64,000 nucleotides of DNA. It comes from Streptomyces indicus. Its GTDB lineage: Bacteria; Actinomycetota; Actinomycetes; Streptomycetales; Streptomycetaceae. Of this stretch, positions 33,241 through 42,532 are shown piece by piece (within the stretch, counting starts at the first letter, position 1; the number at the start of each line of letters is the position of its first letter). Location of the stretch: NCBI RefSeq assembly GCF_900100315.1, contig NZ_FNFF01000015.1, positions 124,001-188,000 on the forward strand, written 5' to 3'. Below the pieces are notes generated by a model, which saw nothing but the letters and a program-made list of their open reading frames with translations, ran no database searches and was not told where the DNA came from. The translations under genes and the position numbers were made by a program.

Positions 33241-35960
33241 CGCCCATCTCCAGCCCTGAGTTCGGTGAGGGAGGTCTGCCGGGCCGTCCACCAGGCCTGG
33301 ACGAGCGCGACCCCGGTGGCGAGCAGCACCACCGTGCCGGCCGGCACCAGCAACGACCAGGAATCCATGCGCAGTTGTACCTCGCCGAAGGCCTCGGCCT
33401 GCGCGGCTAGTGCGATCTGCCCGAGATCGAGCCCGGGCGCGATCAGTTCCATCGCGGCGAGCGCGACCAGGACGCCGCCGGCCGCGGCGAGCAGCGCCTG
33501 CGGCAGCGCTTCGAGGACGAGCAGCCGCCGCGCCTGCCCCCTTCCCAGGCCCATGGTGCGCAGCCGCGCCACGAGGGCGGTGCGTTCCGGGGCGGTCTGG
33601 AGCAGGGAGAGCAGGACGGCGAGGATCGCGTAGCCGGCTCCGGCGGCCACCGCGGCGGCGTAGACGGTTTCGGCGCCTTCCTGGAGCGGACCGTCGGACA
33701 TCGTCGCCCGCTCGGCGGCGCGCAGTTCATAGGTGATCTCCGCCGCGCCGGACCCGGCGGCCGCGTCGATCTCCTTCGCGACCTGCGAGGTGGTGAACCC
33801 GCCGCCCGTGGCGAACAGCGCGGTGTCCTCGCGGTCCTTCAGACGGCTCGCGTCGATCAGCAGGAAGTCCACGCCGAAGCTCGCGGGCGTGATCTCGCGG
33901 ATGCCCGTCACCTTCGCCGTGAAATCGCCGACCGGCGTGCGCAGGGCGTGCTCGCCGCTGCCGAGGCGCTTGGCCACCGCGGGAGTGGCGAACGCGGGCG
34001 CGGGACCCGAGCCGGGCGCCTTCAACTCGCCCGCGGGGAAGGGGCCGAGACCGGTCCGTTCCGACAGCCGCGCGTACGACTCGGGGTCGACCGCGATCAG
34101 CGTGATCTCCTTGCCGCCGTCCGGCATCCGCATGTTGCCGTCCATGTACACACGGCTGACCTCGCGGACACCGCCGAGCCCGTCGACGCGCTCGGCGAGC
34201 CCGTCGGGCAGCGGCTGGTTGGGGCGGGCGTTGATCCGCAGATCCGCGCCGACCGCCCGCAGCGCCGCCTCGTCGCGGGCGTCGCCGATACCGGCGATCA
34301 CACTGCCGCCGAACGCCGCCGTGGTGAGCGCCACCAGCAGCGCGAGCAGGGGCAGGGCCTGCGCGGACGAGGTCCGTCCGGCCCGCGCCAGGGACAGGAA
34401 TCCGATCGCCCCGCGCCGCCGCAGCAGCGGCCGGCCCGCCCACCGGATGGGCAGCGGGTACAGCCGCACGAGCAGCAGCGCGGCGATCAGCGCCACCAGG
34501 ACCGGAGCCGCACTGACCAGTCCGTCAGCCTCACCGCTGCCGCGGCGGCGCATGGCCACCACGGCGCCCACGGCCAGGACCAGGGCGGTCAGTTCGGCCA
34601 CGGTGCGCCGGCGCGACGGCTTGGCGTCGACCAGGTCCTCGCGTCCGCCGTGGGCCCGCAGCCGCAGATGGCGTACGACGGCCCGTACCGGAAGCGCCAC
34701 GCACGCGAGCAGGGCGACCAGACCGGCACCGGCCACCGAGGGCTGGAGCCGGCCCTCGGGCCGCACGAGGACGGCGAGCAGCCAGCCGAGCGCGGCGGCG
34801 GGTATCGCGACCACCGCGGTCTCGGCGCAGATCCGGGCCGTGATCCCGCGCACCGAACCGCCGCGCGCCCGCAGCAGGGCGACCTCGCGGCTGCGCCGGG
34901 CCGCGGCGAGGGCGCCCGTCATCAGCAGGACGACCAGGGCGACCGCACCGATGCCGTACGCGGCGATGGACACGACCGGGGTGATCGCCTCGCGGGCTGC
35001 CAGGAACTGGCCCGTGATCCGGTCCAGTTCGGTGTACGCGGAGACCCGTTCGCCGACGCTCTCCCGCATCCGGGACAGCGCGGGGCCGCCTTCGAGCGAG
35101 GCCACGCTCTCCTGGAGACCGCCGATGTCGGCGACCTCGAGGGAGGAGAACCGGGGCGGCAGACGCCAGTACACGTTCGGGTTGCCGTCGAGGCGGATCA
35201 GGAACGCCGCGGCCTCCGGGGCCAGCAGCAGCCCCGCCTGCCAGTACTTCGCGGGCACGGGGGCCGGCGGGGTCAGGGCGATGGCCGGGGTGCGCAGGAG
35301 GGAGTCGAAGGACCAGTAGCTGCCCTCGGGCCGCTTCGGTTCGACGATTCCGGTGACCTTCACGCTCACGCGCGGGCCCTTGTCGGACAGGAAGTGGATG
35401 ACCGAACCGACCTTGATCTTCAGCGTCTTCGCGGTGTCCGTGGTGACCGCGGCCTCGGCCTGCATGCTGGTGGCGCTGTTCTCGTCGCCCTTCGGCAGCC
35501 GGCCCTGCACCACCCGCGCATGCCGGTCCACCTCGCCCTGCGCGGCCAGCATGAACGCCGGCGGCTTGCCCTCGGGGCGGGGCAGCCAGGCGTCGAGCGC
35601 GTCGAGCGGACGTTTGGTCTGCACGCCGTACGCGACCTGCGAACGGTCCGTGACCAGCGGGTCCTCGATCGCCTCCTGCACCTGCGGCAGGGTGTCGCGG
35701 ATGGTCCCGGCGTCGACTTCGCCGGGCGCGGCGTCGAGGAACTCGTCGCCGGTGGCCAGGCTGACCTCGATCCCGCTGCGCTCCGGACCGGCGCTGCCCA
35801 GCTCCAGCCGGAGGCCGCGCGTCTCGTACGTGTCCACCGCGCGCGGGAACGCCGCCGCGAGGAACGACGTCACGAGCACGAGCAGTGCCAGCGCCACCGA
35901 AGGCATCGGAGCGGCCTTCAGCCGGGTCCGCACCCAGGGCGCAACTGCCTTGACCGCCAT
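33237..35960 (-). CDS. ABC transporter permease, FtsX-like
   Basis: 907 residues. One N-terminal membrane segment (PSVALALLVLVTSFLAAAFP), a large extracytoplasmic region, then clusters of helices near the middle (TPVVSIAAYGIGAVALVVLLMTG onwards) and at the C-terminus (GTVVLLATGVALVQAWWTARQ), the FtsX/MacB arrangement duplicated. It is co-transcribed with a second permease and an ATPase. Substrate unknown; export of lipoproteins, peptides or envelope stress signalling are options. Confidence 0.88.
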   Translation of the reverse strand: MAVKAVAPWVRTRLKAAPMPSVALALLVLVTSFLAAAFPRAVDTYETRGLRLELGSAGPERSGIEVSLATGDEFLDAAPGEVDAGTIRDTLPQVQEAIEDPLVTDRSQVAYGVQTKRPLDALDAWLPRPEGKPPAFMLAAQGEVDRHARVVQGRLPKGDENSATSMQAEAAVTTDTAKTLKIKVGSVIHFLSDKGPRVSVKVTGIVEPKRPEGSYWSFDSLLRTPAIALTPPAPVPAKYWQAGLLLAPEAAAFLIRLDGNPNVYWRLPPRFSSLEVADIGGLQESVASLEGGPALSRMRESVGERVSAYTELDRITGQFLAAREAITPVVSIAAYGIGAVALVVLLMTGALAAARRSREVALLRARGGSVRGITARICAETAVVAIPAAALGWLLAVLVRPEGRLQPSVAGAGLVALLACVALPVRAVVRHLRLRAHGGREDLVDAKPSRRRTVAELTALVLAVGAVVAMRRRGSGEADGLVSAAPVLVALIAALLLVRLYPLPIRWAGRPLLRRRGAIGFLSLARAGRTSSAQALPLLALLVALTTAAFGGSVIAGIGDARDEAALRAVGADLRINARPNQPLPDGLAERVDGLGGVREVSRVYMDGNMRMPDGGKEITLIAVDPESYARLSERTGLGPFPAGELKAPGSGPAPAFATPAVAKRLGSGEHALRTPVGDFTAKVTGIREITPASFGVDFLLIDASRLKDREDTALFATGGGFTTSQVAKEIDAAAGSGAAEITYELRAAERATMSDGPLQEGAETVYAAAVAAGAGYAILAVLLSLLQTAPERTALVARLRTMGLGRGQARRLLVLEALPQALLAAAGGVLVALAAMELIAPGLDLGQIALAAQAEAFGEVQLRMDSWSLLVPAGTVVLLATGVALVQAWWTARQTSLTELRAGDGR

Positions 35961-35961
35961 A

Positions 35962-38900
35962 TCAGTTGCTCCCGTCGTGACGCAGTGACACCACCGGCTC
36001 GACCCGCCGCAGCGCGATCGCCGCGACCACGAGGACCGGGACGAGCGCGACCGTGGCGAGCAGCAGCGCCACCCGGCCCACCGGCAGTTCCACGAGCACC
36101 GAGGGCACCGGCTTGCCGGCGTCCCCGGTGAGCACGATCAACGGCACGACCGCTCGGGTCAGCACGGCGCCGAGCCCGAGCCCCACGATCAGCGCGAGCC
36201 CGATCAGCGCCCCCTGCTCGGCCGCGACGAGCCGTGCCAGCTGACGCTGCGGCGTACCGAGGGCCCTGAGCACCGCGAACTCGGCTGCGCGCTCCTTGAG
36301 CGAGCCGGCCGCACTCACCGCGAAGCCGACGGCCGCCAGCGCGGCGGCCACCACGGCGACCGCGAGCAGCGCGGACTGCGGCCCCGCGCCCAGCGGATCG
36401 TCCCGCAGCTCCTCGGCGATCTCCGCGCGCACGACCACCTGTTCGGGATCGACGTCGGCCCGTGCGCGCAGCTCGGCCGCGACCTGCTCGGCCTTGCCCG
36501 GCTCCGGTGTCAGCCACCACTCACTGGGAGTGAGTTCGGTGCGCTCGCGGAGGGAGAACGCCTCGTTGACCGCGCGCAGGTCGAGCAGCACCGCACCGCC
36601 CGACGCGTCGTTCGTGGGCAGTTCGGGGACGACCTTGGCGATCTTGACGCTCAGCGGTGTCGCGGACAGCTGGACGTCGACCCGGTCGCCGACCTTTGCG
36701 CCGCTCGCGTCGAGGAACCTTTCGGTCACGACAGCGGCCGGCGGCGGGGAGGCCTCGCGCTTGACGGTGATCTGCACCTGGTGTTCGAGCGAGACGGTCG
36801 GATCGACCCAGGCCTGCGACGTGCCGTACGTGGCGGAGGGCGGCGCACCGGCCCCGGCCGCCACCTCCACGGGAGCCGGCGGTTCGGCCCCCTCGACGAG
36901 GGGCTCGGTCGACACCTGCTGCGACGCGCCCTGCCAGTGCAGCTTCGCGGGTACCTGGAGCGGCTGCCCGTCGGCCCGGATCCGCAGCACCGAGAACGTG
37001 TGCTGCTCGGACCGGTCAGGCGAGGCCGGTGTGGCCACCTCGAATCCGGTCACCTCGTACGGGCCGGTCGCACCGATCGACGCGCTGAAGGTGCGCGCGC
37101 GGCCGTCGGCGGGGGCCTCGCCGAGCTCGACGGCGTGGGTGGCGCCGAAGCGGTCCCGCAGCAGGACGCTCACGGACGCCGGATCGGTCTCGGTGCGGCC
37201 CTTGGTGGCGATCCGCAGCTCGATGTCCAACTTCTGCGCCCGGTCGGGGACTTTGATCCCGTACGAAAGGGTCTTCCGCGCGTCGAGGGCGTCGAGCATG
37301 TCGTCCGGGGCGGCGAGGTCGTCGCGCAGCAGGAGGCCGCCGGCGGCATTGCGGATGTCGAGTGCGAGGACCGCGGCCGAGCGGTCACCGGACATCTCCA
37401 TCGTGCCGCGCGCCGCGGGCGCCGCGTCGCGTACGCCGTCCAGCGAGGAGTACACATCGCCCTGGGCCGCGCTCGGGACCCGGCTGCCCAGGACGCGGAT
37501 CTGCGTACCCGAGCGGAAGTCGGCCTGGTCCTCCTGGGACCGGTCCCAGGACGCGCCGTGCCCGATCGCGAGCATGCCCATGGCGACGGCGAGCACCAGG
37601 AGCAGTACGGGGCCTGCGCCGCGCAGCGGACGGCGGCTGAGCTGCCAGCCCGCGAGGGCCCCCGGCAGGCCGCGGCCCTTCGCGGCGCGGCGCTCGCCGA
37701 GCTTCGCGGCCGGCGGCAGCAGCCGGAGCGTCAGGACGGTGCCGGCGAGCAGCGCGAGTGCGGGGGCGCCGACCAGGAGCGGGTCGATGCCCAGCTCGCC
37801 TTCGGCGTTGCCGCTGAGCGCGCCGCCGGAGGTCTGCCGGTCCAGCTGCCAGTACGCGACGGCGGCGATCACCAGGAGACCGACGTCGGCGCCCGCGCGC
37901 ACCGGTGCGGGCAGCGACTTCATCCGCACCGAGCGGCGCATGCCGGTGACGGACAGGGCGGGGGCGACCACCGCGGCCGCGCAGCCGAGCGCGACCACCA
38001 GGGCCACCAGCCACACAGAGAAGGTCGGTGCGGTGTCCAGTTCGACACCGATCCGCTCCAAGGCGCCCTGTCCGGCGAGGAGTTGGGTGAGCGGGCCGGC
38101 GAGCAGCGGTGAGAGGACCGCGGCCGGGACCGCGAGCAGCAGCGACTCGGCGGCGGCGAACCAGGCCACACGGCCGCGGGAACCGCCGCGCGCCATCAGC
38201 AGATCCGTCTCGCCGGCGCGCTCGGAGGACAGCAGCCGCGCCACCAGGAGCAGCGCGTACCCGGCGAGCATCAGGAGCTGGAGCGCCACGATGAGCAGCG
38301 TGGAGCGGGCCACGAGCAGGGAGCGCTCGGCCCGTTCGAGGAGCGTGGGCAGTTCGGTGCGGGCGACGACGCCCGTGTCGATGCCGGAGAGCTTCGCGAA
38401 CTGGTCGTTGCCGCGTTCGGCGGCCTTCTTGAGAGCGGGGATGCGGTCGGCCTGCACGCCGCGGAAGTCGGCGGTCGCCAGCCAGGAGGTCTCACCCGCC
38501 TGCACGCGGCCCGCGGCGAACGTGGCGGGATCGGTGAGCAGCGGGCCGTACGTGGTGAAGTCCAGCTTGCGGACGCCGCGTCCGCCGAGCTCGTCGACCC
38601 GCCAGTACGGATCGTGCACGTCGCGCGGCCGGTACGTCCCGGTGACCTGGACGGTCACATCGGGGCCGTCGAGCCGGTCGGTGAGCTTCACCGGCGGGCC
38701 GCCCGGGGTCAACTTCAGCTCTTTGGCGGCCACTTCGGGCAGCGCGACCTGGACCGGGCCCTTGCCGGTGCTCTTCGGCCAGGCGCCGTCGACCAGGGCG
38801 ATCCGGGAGCGGTCGAGCACGGCGAGGTGGGTGAGGTCCGGGTCCGTGGAGCGGGCGCCGGGCGCCTGCAGCGAGTGCGGCAGGGAGTACGGCCCGGACT

Positions 38901-39189
38901 TCTCGGCCGAGCGCAGGGAGACCGGCAGGCCGTCGAAGGTCTGCCGTGCGCCCGCCTCGACCTTCTTGCGGATCGCGGCCTGCTCCTGCGGCTCGATGTC
39001 GGCCTGGACGAGGAGGGAGGCGGGCCCGGCGGAGCGGTTGGTGAGCGAATGCCGCAGGGCGGCGTCGCCTATCGCCCCCGAGAACCCGGTGAGCGTGGCG
39101 AGGACCGCTGTGGTGAGGAGAACTGCGAGCAGCGCCGCCATGAGCAGCAGCCGATGGGCGCGCACACGCAGAAAGATGAACCCCGTCAC
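35962..39189 (-). CDS. large FtsX-like ABC transporter permease
   Basis: 1,075 residues from GTG 39189. N-terminal membrane helix (HRLLLMAALLAVLLTTAVLATLTG), long extracytoplasmic domains, central helices (STLLIVALQLLMLAGYALLLVARLL) and C-terminal ones (ALLAVAVVAAALAAVGFAVSAAG, VALLLATVALVPVLVVAAIAL). It is the first gene of the operon and pairs with the 907-residue permease as a heterodimer. The upstream gap 39190-39367 contains CTGGT-8 nt-ACCAG (39284-39301), a possible operator. Confidence 0.88.
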   Translation of the reverse strand: MTGFIFLRVRAHRLLLMAALLAVLLTTAVLATLTGFSGAIGDAALRHSLTNRSAGPASLLVQADIEPQEQAAIRKKVEAGARQTFDGLPVSLRSAEKSGPYSLPHSLQAPGARSTDPDLTHLAVLDRSRIALVDGAWPKSTGKGPVQVALPEVAAKELKLTPGGPPVKLTDRLDGPDVTVQVTGTYRPRDVHDPYWRVDELGGRGVRKLDFTTYGPLLTDPATFAAGRVQAGETSWLATADFRGVQADRIPALKKAAERGNDQFAKLSGIDTGVVARTELPTLLERAERSLLVARSTLLIVALQLLMLAGYALLLVARLLSSERAGETDLLMARGGSRGRVAWFAAAESLLLAVPAAVLSPLLAGPLTQLLAGQGALERIGVELDTAPTFSVWLVALVVALGCAAAVVAPALSVTGMRRSVRMKSLPAPVRAGADVGLLVIAAVAYWQLDRQTSGGALSGNAEGELGIDPLLVGAPALALLAGTVLTLRLLPPAAKLGERRAAKGRGLPGALAGWQLSRRPLRGAGPVLLLVLAVAMGMLAIGHGASWDRSQEDQADFRSGTQIRVLGSRVPSAAQGDVYSSLDGVRDAAPAARGTMEMSGDRSAAVLALDIRNAAGGLLLRDDLAAPDDMLDALDARKTLSYGIKVPDRAQKLDIELRIATKGRTETDPASVSVLLRDRFGATHAVELGEAPADGRARTFSASIGATGPYEVTGFEVATPASPDRSEQHTFSVLRIRADGQPLQVPAKLHWQGASQQVSTEPLVEGAEPPAPVEVAAGAGAPPSATYGTSQAWVDPTVSLEHQVQITVKREASPPPAAVVTERFLDASGAKVGDRVDVQLSATPLSVKIAKVVPELPTNDASGGAVLLDLRAVNEAFSLRERTELTPSEWWLTPEPGKAEQVAAELRARADVDPEQVVVRAEIAEELRDDPLGAGPQSALLAVAVVAAALAAVGFAVSAAGSLKERAAEFAVLRALGTPQRQLARLVAAEQGALIGLALIVGLGLGAVLTRAVVPLIVLTGDAGKPVPSVLVELPVGRVALLLATVALVPVLVVAAIALRRVEPVVSLRHDGSN

Positions 39190-39367
39190 CCGATCACCGG
39201 TCCCGTCCCCTGGGCGGAGCCCCCGCTCCGTAGCCCTGAAACCGTGACTCTTTCAGGTGGTCATGGCCGAGGGAAACCGCTCTCTGGTTGAAATTGACCA
39301 GATCGTGATCGCATTGCGGGACATGAACGCCGGATTCCGGAGCGCCCGTGCCGGGTGAATTCCCGGA

Positions 39368-39772
39368 TCAACCTGCGGTGTTGACCATGGAAGCAGCCGC
39401 ATACGTCAGGTAGTTCCACAACGTGCGGTCGTGCTCCTCGGAGAGGCCCAGCTCGTCCACCGCGGCCCGCATGTGCTTGAGCCAGGCGTCGTGCGCGGCC
39501 CGGTCCACCGCGAACGGTGCGTGCCGCATCCGCAGCCGGGGGTGGCCGCGGTGGTCGCTGTAGGTGCGCGGGCCGCCCCAGTACTGCATCAGGAACAGCG
39601 CGAGCCGCTCCTCGGCCGGGCCGAGGTCCTCCTCCGGGTACATCGGCCGGAGCAGCGGGTCCTCGGCGACTCCCTGGTAGAAGAGGTGCACCAGGCGTCG
39701 GAAGGTCTCCTCGCCGCCCACCTGCTCGTAGAAGGTCTGCTCCTGAAGCGTGCCGCGCGGGATCTCGTTCAC
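39368..39772 (-). CDS. glbO: group II truncated haemoglobin (trHbO)
   Basis: 134 residues with TFYEQVGGEETFRRLVHLFYQGVAEDPLLRPMYPEEDL, LALFLMQYWGGPRTYSDHRGHPRLRMRHAPF and the proximal-His region at HAPFAVDRAAHDAWL. The WGGP and RMRH motifs identify group II globins. Probable role in oxygen or NO chemistry. GTG start at 39772. Confidence 0.93.
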   Translation of the reverse strand: MNEIPRGTLQEQTFYEQVGGEETFRRLVHLFYQGVAEDPLLRPMYPEEDLGPAEERLALFLMQYWGGPRTYSDHRGHPRLRMRHAPFAVDRAAHDAWLKHMRAAVDELGLSEEHDRTLWNYLTYAAASMVNTAG

Positions 39773-39815
39773 CCGTCCATCGTCTCAGACGCACCGGCCG
39801 AGGACCGGGGGACTA

Positions 39816-39908
39816 GGACTCTTGTCCGGGCCGGGGCACGCGGACTTCTGTCCGGGCCGGGGCGCCGGGACTCCGGTCCGGGCCGGGGCACTAGGACGCC
39901 TGTCCAAG
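39816..39908. repeat. 26-bp tandem repeats with GGAC-N4-GTCC dyads
   Basis: Units start at 39816, 39842, 39868 and 39894 (last partial). Each has GGAC-4 nt-GTCC followed by GGGCCGGGGC. The four central bases vary while the arms are kept. The array lies between the divergent globin and methyltransferase genes and could be an array of regulator sites. Confidence 0.65.
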
Positions 39909-39964
39909 GCCTGCAGCGGGCGCGGGGCCTCGCATCCCGGCGCACATCGCAGCACAGTGGGTAT

Positions 39965-40996
39965 ATGGGTGCGCCCTCAGAGCCTGAGCCCTTCCGGAGC
40001 GGGCCCGCCGCCGACAGCGGGGCGGCGGGTCCGGACAGCGACGCCGCCGCGGTCGCGCGGGCCGGACTCGTGCGGGAGATCGAGGAGAGCGGCGGGTTCG
40101 ACGCGGATCCCGCCTGGCGGGAGGCCTTCGCCGCCGTGCCGCGGCACCTCTTCGTGCCGTACTACTACGCCTCGGTCACCGGCGGCTACGAGCGGCTGTG
40201 GGGCGAGGACCCCAGCGAAGCGCGGCGGGAGCGCTGGCTGAAGGGGGTCTACTCCGACGCCGCGCTCGCCACGCGCGTACGCGACGGGGACCTCGTCTCC
40301 TCCAGCAGTCAGCCCTCGCTGATGGCCCGGATGCTGGGCGAACTCGACGTCCGCGAAGGGCACAAGGTCCTGGAGATCGGCGCGGGCACCGGATACAACG
40401 CGGCGCTGCTCGCGCACCGGCTCGGCGACGGTCTCGTCGTCACGGTCGACCTGGAACCGGAGATCACCGAGGCGGCCCGGCGGCACCTCGAACGGGCCGG
40501 GTACCGGCCGACGGTGGTGACGGGGGACGGGGCCCGCGGCTGCGCGGCGCACGCACCGTACGACCGGATCATCGCGACCTGCACCCTGGCCACCGTCCCG
40601 CGGGCCTGGCTCGAACAGTGCCGCCCCGGGGCGCGGATCCTCGCGCCGCTCGCCTCCGGACTGATCACGCTCGACGTGCAGGACGCCGCCCACGCCGAAG
40701 GGCGCTTTCTGCATACGGCGGCGTACTTCGTGCCGTTGCGCGGTGATACGCGGGGCGGCGACGAGCCGGGGCGTGCGCGGTACGCCTCGTCGCTGCCCCG
40801 CCGGATCACCCAGAACGAGCTCTTCCGGTTCCTCCTGGAGCTCACGTCGGGGGCGCTGGACCCCGAGGAGGCCTTCGCGCTCTGGCGGCGGGAAGGGCGG
40901 CCGGCGCGGGAGCGGTTCGGGGTGACGGTGGCGGGGGACGAGGTCTGGGCCTGGCTGGACGATCCCGACGGGCCGTATGCGTGGCCGTTGGTTTAG
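39965..40996 (+). CDS. PCMT-like SAM-dependent methyltransferase
   Basis: 343 residues. VPRHLFVPYYY and SSSSQPSLMARMLGELDVREGHKVLEIGAGTGYNAALLA are typical of protein-L-isoaspartate O-methyltransferase-like enzymes: motif I EIGAGTG, then VTVDLEPEITEAAR and YDRIIATCTLATVP. A C-terminal 100-residue extension is shared with Streptomyces 'methyltransferase domain' proteins. ATG 39965 has only a weak Shine-Dalgarno sequence. Substrate not known; isoaspartyl repair or peptide modification are options. Confidence 0.85.
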   Translation: MGAPSEPEPFRSGPAADSGAAGPDSDAAAVARAGLVREIEESGGFDADPAWREAFAAVPRHLFVPYYYASVTGGYERLWGEDPSEARRERWLKGVYSDAALATRVRDGDLVSSSSQPSLMARMLGELDVREGHKVLEIGAGTGYNAALLAHRLGDGLVVTVDLEPEITEAARRHLERAGYRPTVVTGDGARGCAAHAPYDRIIATCTLATVPRAWLEQCRPGARILAPLASGLITLDVQDAAHAEGRFLHTAAYFVPLRGDTRGGDEPGRARYASSLPRRITQNELFRFLLELTSGALDPEEAFALWRREGRPARERFGVTVAGDEVWAWLDDPDGPYAWPLV

Positions 40997-41049
40997 GGGG
41001 TGCCGCTTCAGCGAGGTGGGTCCGTTGATGTCGGGTCCAGGCAAGCGAG

Positions 41050-41111
41050 AGGGCGGGAAACCTCGCGGGCGAAGCCCTGTTGAGGGCCTCGCGCGGAACG
41101 TTTCCCGCCCT
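41050..41111. terminator. bidirectional terminator
   Basis: AGGGCGGGAAAC (41050-41061) pairs perfectly with GTTTCCCGCCCT (41100-41111), with a second smaller hairpin inside. It lies between the convergent methyltransferase and FHA genes. Confidence 0.75.
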
Positions 41112-41147
41112 GTGACGCCGGTGGGGCGGCCGGAGCCGCCCGAGCGG

Positions 41148-42377
41148 TCAGCCGCGGCGGAGCGTGATCGTCGTCCAGGCGCCCACGTGGACGCGATCGC
41201 CGTCCTGGAGCGGGACCGGGACGAACGGCTGGATGGGCTCCTCGCCGCCGTTGATCGTCGTGCCGTTGGTCGAGTTCTGGTCGACCACCGCCCAGCCGCC
41301 GTCCGGCTGCTGGACCAGGACCGCGTGCTGGTGCGATACGCCCGGGTCCTCCGGTGGCACGGACAGGTCGATGTCCGGGACCTCGCCCGTGGAGTGGCGG
41401 CGGCGGCCGATGGTGATCTGGTTGCCGGTGAGCCTGCGCTCCTGCTCCGGCGAGTACGCGGGCAGGTTGAGGCTCGCCGCCTCCGGGCCGCTGCGGTGCA
41501 TCATCGCCATGAAGTACTCGCGGTCCGGACCGATCACGGCGGTCCAGCCCAGCGGGCCCTGCTGCTGCGGCGCCGGGTAGCCGCCGCCGGCCAGCGGGTG
41601 CTGGACCGGGGGAGCGCTCTGCGCGGAGGGCGGCTGGAGCATCCAGTCGTCGTCGCCCTGGGTGCCGCCCATGGGGCCGGGCGCCGGCGGGCCGGGCTGC
41701 TGGTACCCCTGCGCGGGCGGCGGAGGCGGCGGACCGCCGGCCTGGCCGCCACCGAACGGACCGCCGGCCTGGCCGCCGCCGAACGAACCGCCGGGACCGC
41801 CAGGGCCACCGGGACCGCCAGGACCACCGGGTCCGCCCATGGGGCCGCCCATCGGGCCGTGCGGACCGTTCTGGCCGGGGCCGCCCTGGGGGCCGCTCGG
41901 GCCGGAGCCCGGGCCGCCCATCGGACCGGAGTCCGGGTGCAGCGGCTCGGCGGGACGATTCATCTGCGAGGGGCGCGAGCTCGTGTACTCGCCCGGCGGG
42001 TGCTGCTGCGACTGGAAGCCGGGCGGCAGGTTCATGCCGGGCACCGGCTGGCGCGGGGCCGCCGGGGTGTAGGACGTCGCCGTGTTGGTGATGTAGTTCC
42101 AGCGGCATTCCTCGCAGAACGGCTCATTCGCCTCGCGCGGGGTCTGGCACTGGGGGCAGAGCTGCGGCGGTCCGGCCGGCGCCTGCGTCTGCGGGTAGCC
42201 GTAACCGCCCTGCTGGGCGTGGCCACCGCCCTGCTGGGGGTAGCCGTAACCGCCGCCCGGAGGGGGCGGGGGCGGGGGGACGGCGCCGGAGGGCGCGCTC
42301 GCACCGGTCATGCGGTGGCCGCAGACCTCGCACCAATCGTCGGAACCCGACTGGTGTCCGTTCGGGCAGGTCGGCAT
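41148..42377 (-). CDS. FHA-domain protein with zinc ribbons and Pro/Gly-rich linker
   Basis: 409 residues. Two N-terminal zinc ribbons (CPNGHQSGSDDWCEVC and CPQCQTPREANEPFCEEC), then about 170 residues of Gln/Gly/Pro-rich linker including collagen-like GGP repeats. A C-terminal FHA domain follows: ITIGRRRHSTG, VSHQHAVLV, DQNSTNGTTING. FHA domains bind phosphothreonine; in this operon it would be the effector read by PknG, analogous to GarA/OdhI but with a very different N-terminus. ATG 42377 has GGAGAGGGGG upstream. Last gene of the operon. Confidence 0.9.
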   Translation of the reverse strand: MPTCPNGHQSGSDDWCEVCGHRMTGASAPSGAVPPPPPPPGGGYGYPQQGGGHAQQGGYGYPQTQAPAGPPQLCPQCQTPREANEPFCEECRWNYITNTATSYTPAAPRQPVPGMNLPPGFQSQQHPPGEYTSSRPSQMNRPAEPLHPDSGPMGGPGSGPSGPQGGPGQNGPHGPMGGPMGGPGGPGGPGGPGGPGGSFGGGQAGGPFGGGQAGGPPPPPPAQGYQQPGPPAPGPMGGTQGDDDWMLQPPSAQSAPPVQHPLAGGGYPAPQQQGPLGWTAVIGPDREYFMAMMHRSGPEAASLNLPAYSPEQERRLTGNQITIGRRRHSTGEVPDIDLSVPPEDPGVSHQHAVLVQQPDGGWAVVDQNSTNGTTINGGEEPIQPFVPVPLQDGDRVHVGAWTTITLRRG

Positions 42378-42532
42378 GTCGGCGCTTCCCCCTCTCCTTC
42401 TACGGCCGCTCAACGGACCGCTTCGTCAGTACCTCTCGGTACGCTCCGTACGCGGCGGGTGACGGACGGCATCCGGGACGGCGGCCCAACGGGGCTTCCG
42501 TCACGGCGAGTTGCCGCGCCATCGCGCTGCGT

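Noticed and set aside
36296..39247. 983-codon plus-strand frame opposite the large permease
   Set aside because: Low-complexity Ser/Arg/Ala translation without domains. The minus frame encodes a clear FtsX-like permease.
39284..39301. CTGGT-8 nt-ACCAG palindrome as a defined operator of the ABC operon
   Set aside because: Arms are only 5 bp and no regulator is adjacent. Mentioned under the permease, not listed separately.
39816..39908. CRISPR array at the 26-bp repeats
   Set aside because: There are no unique spacers; the units are contiguous and nearly identical.
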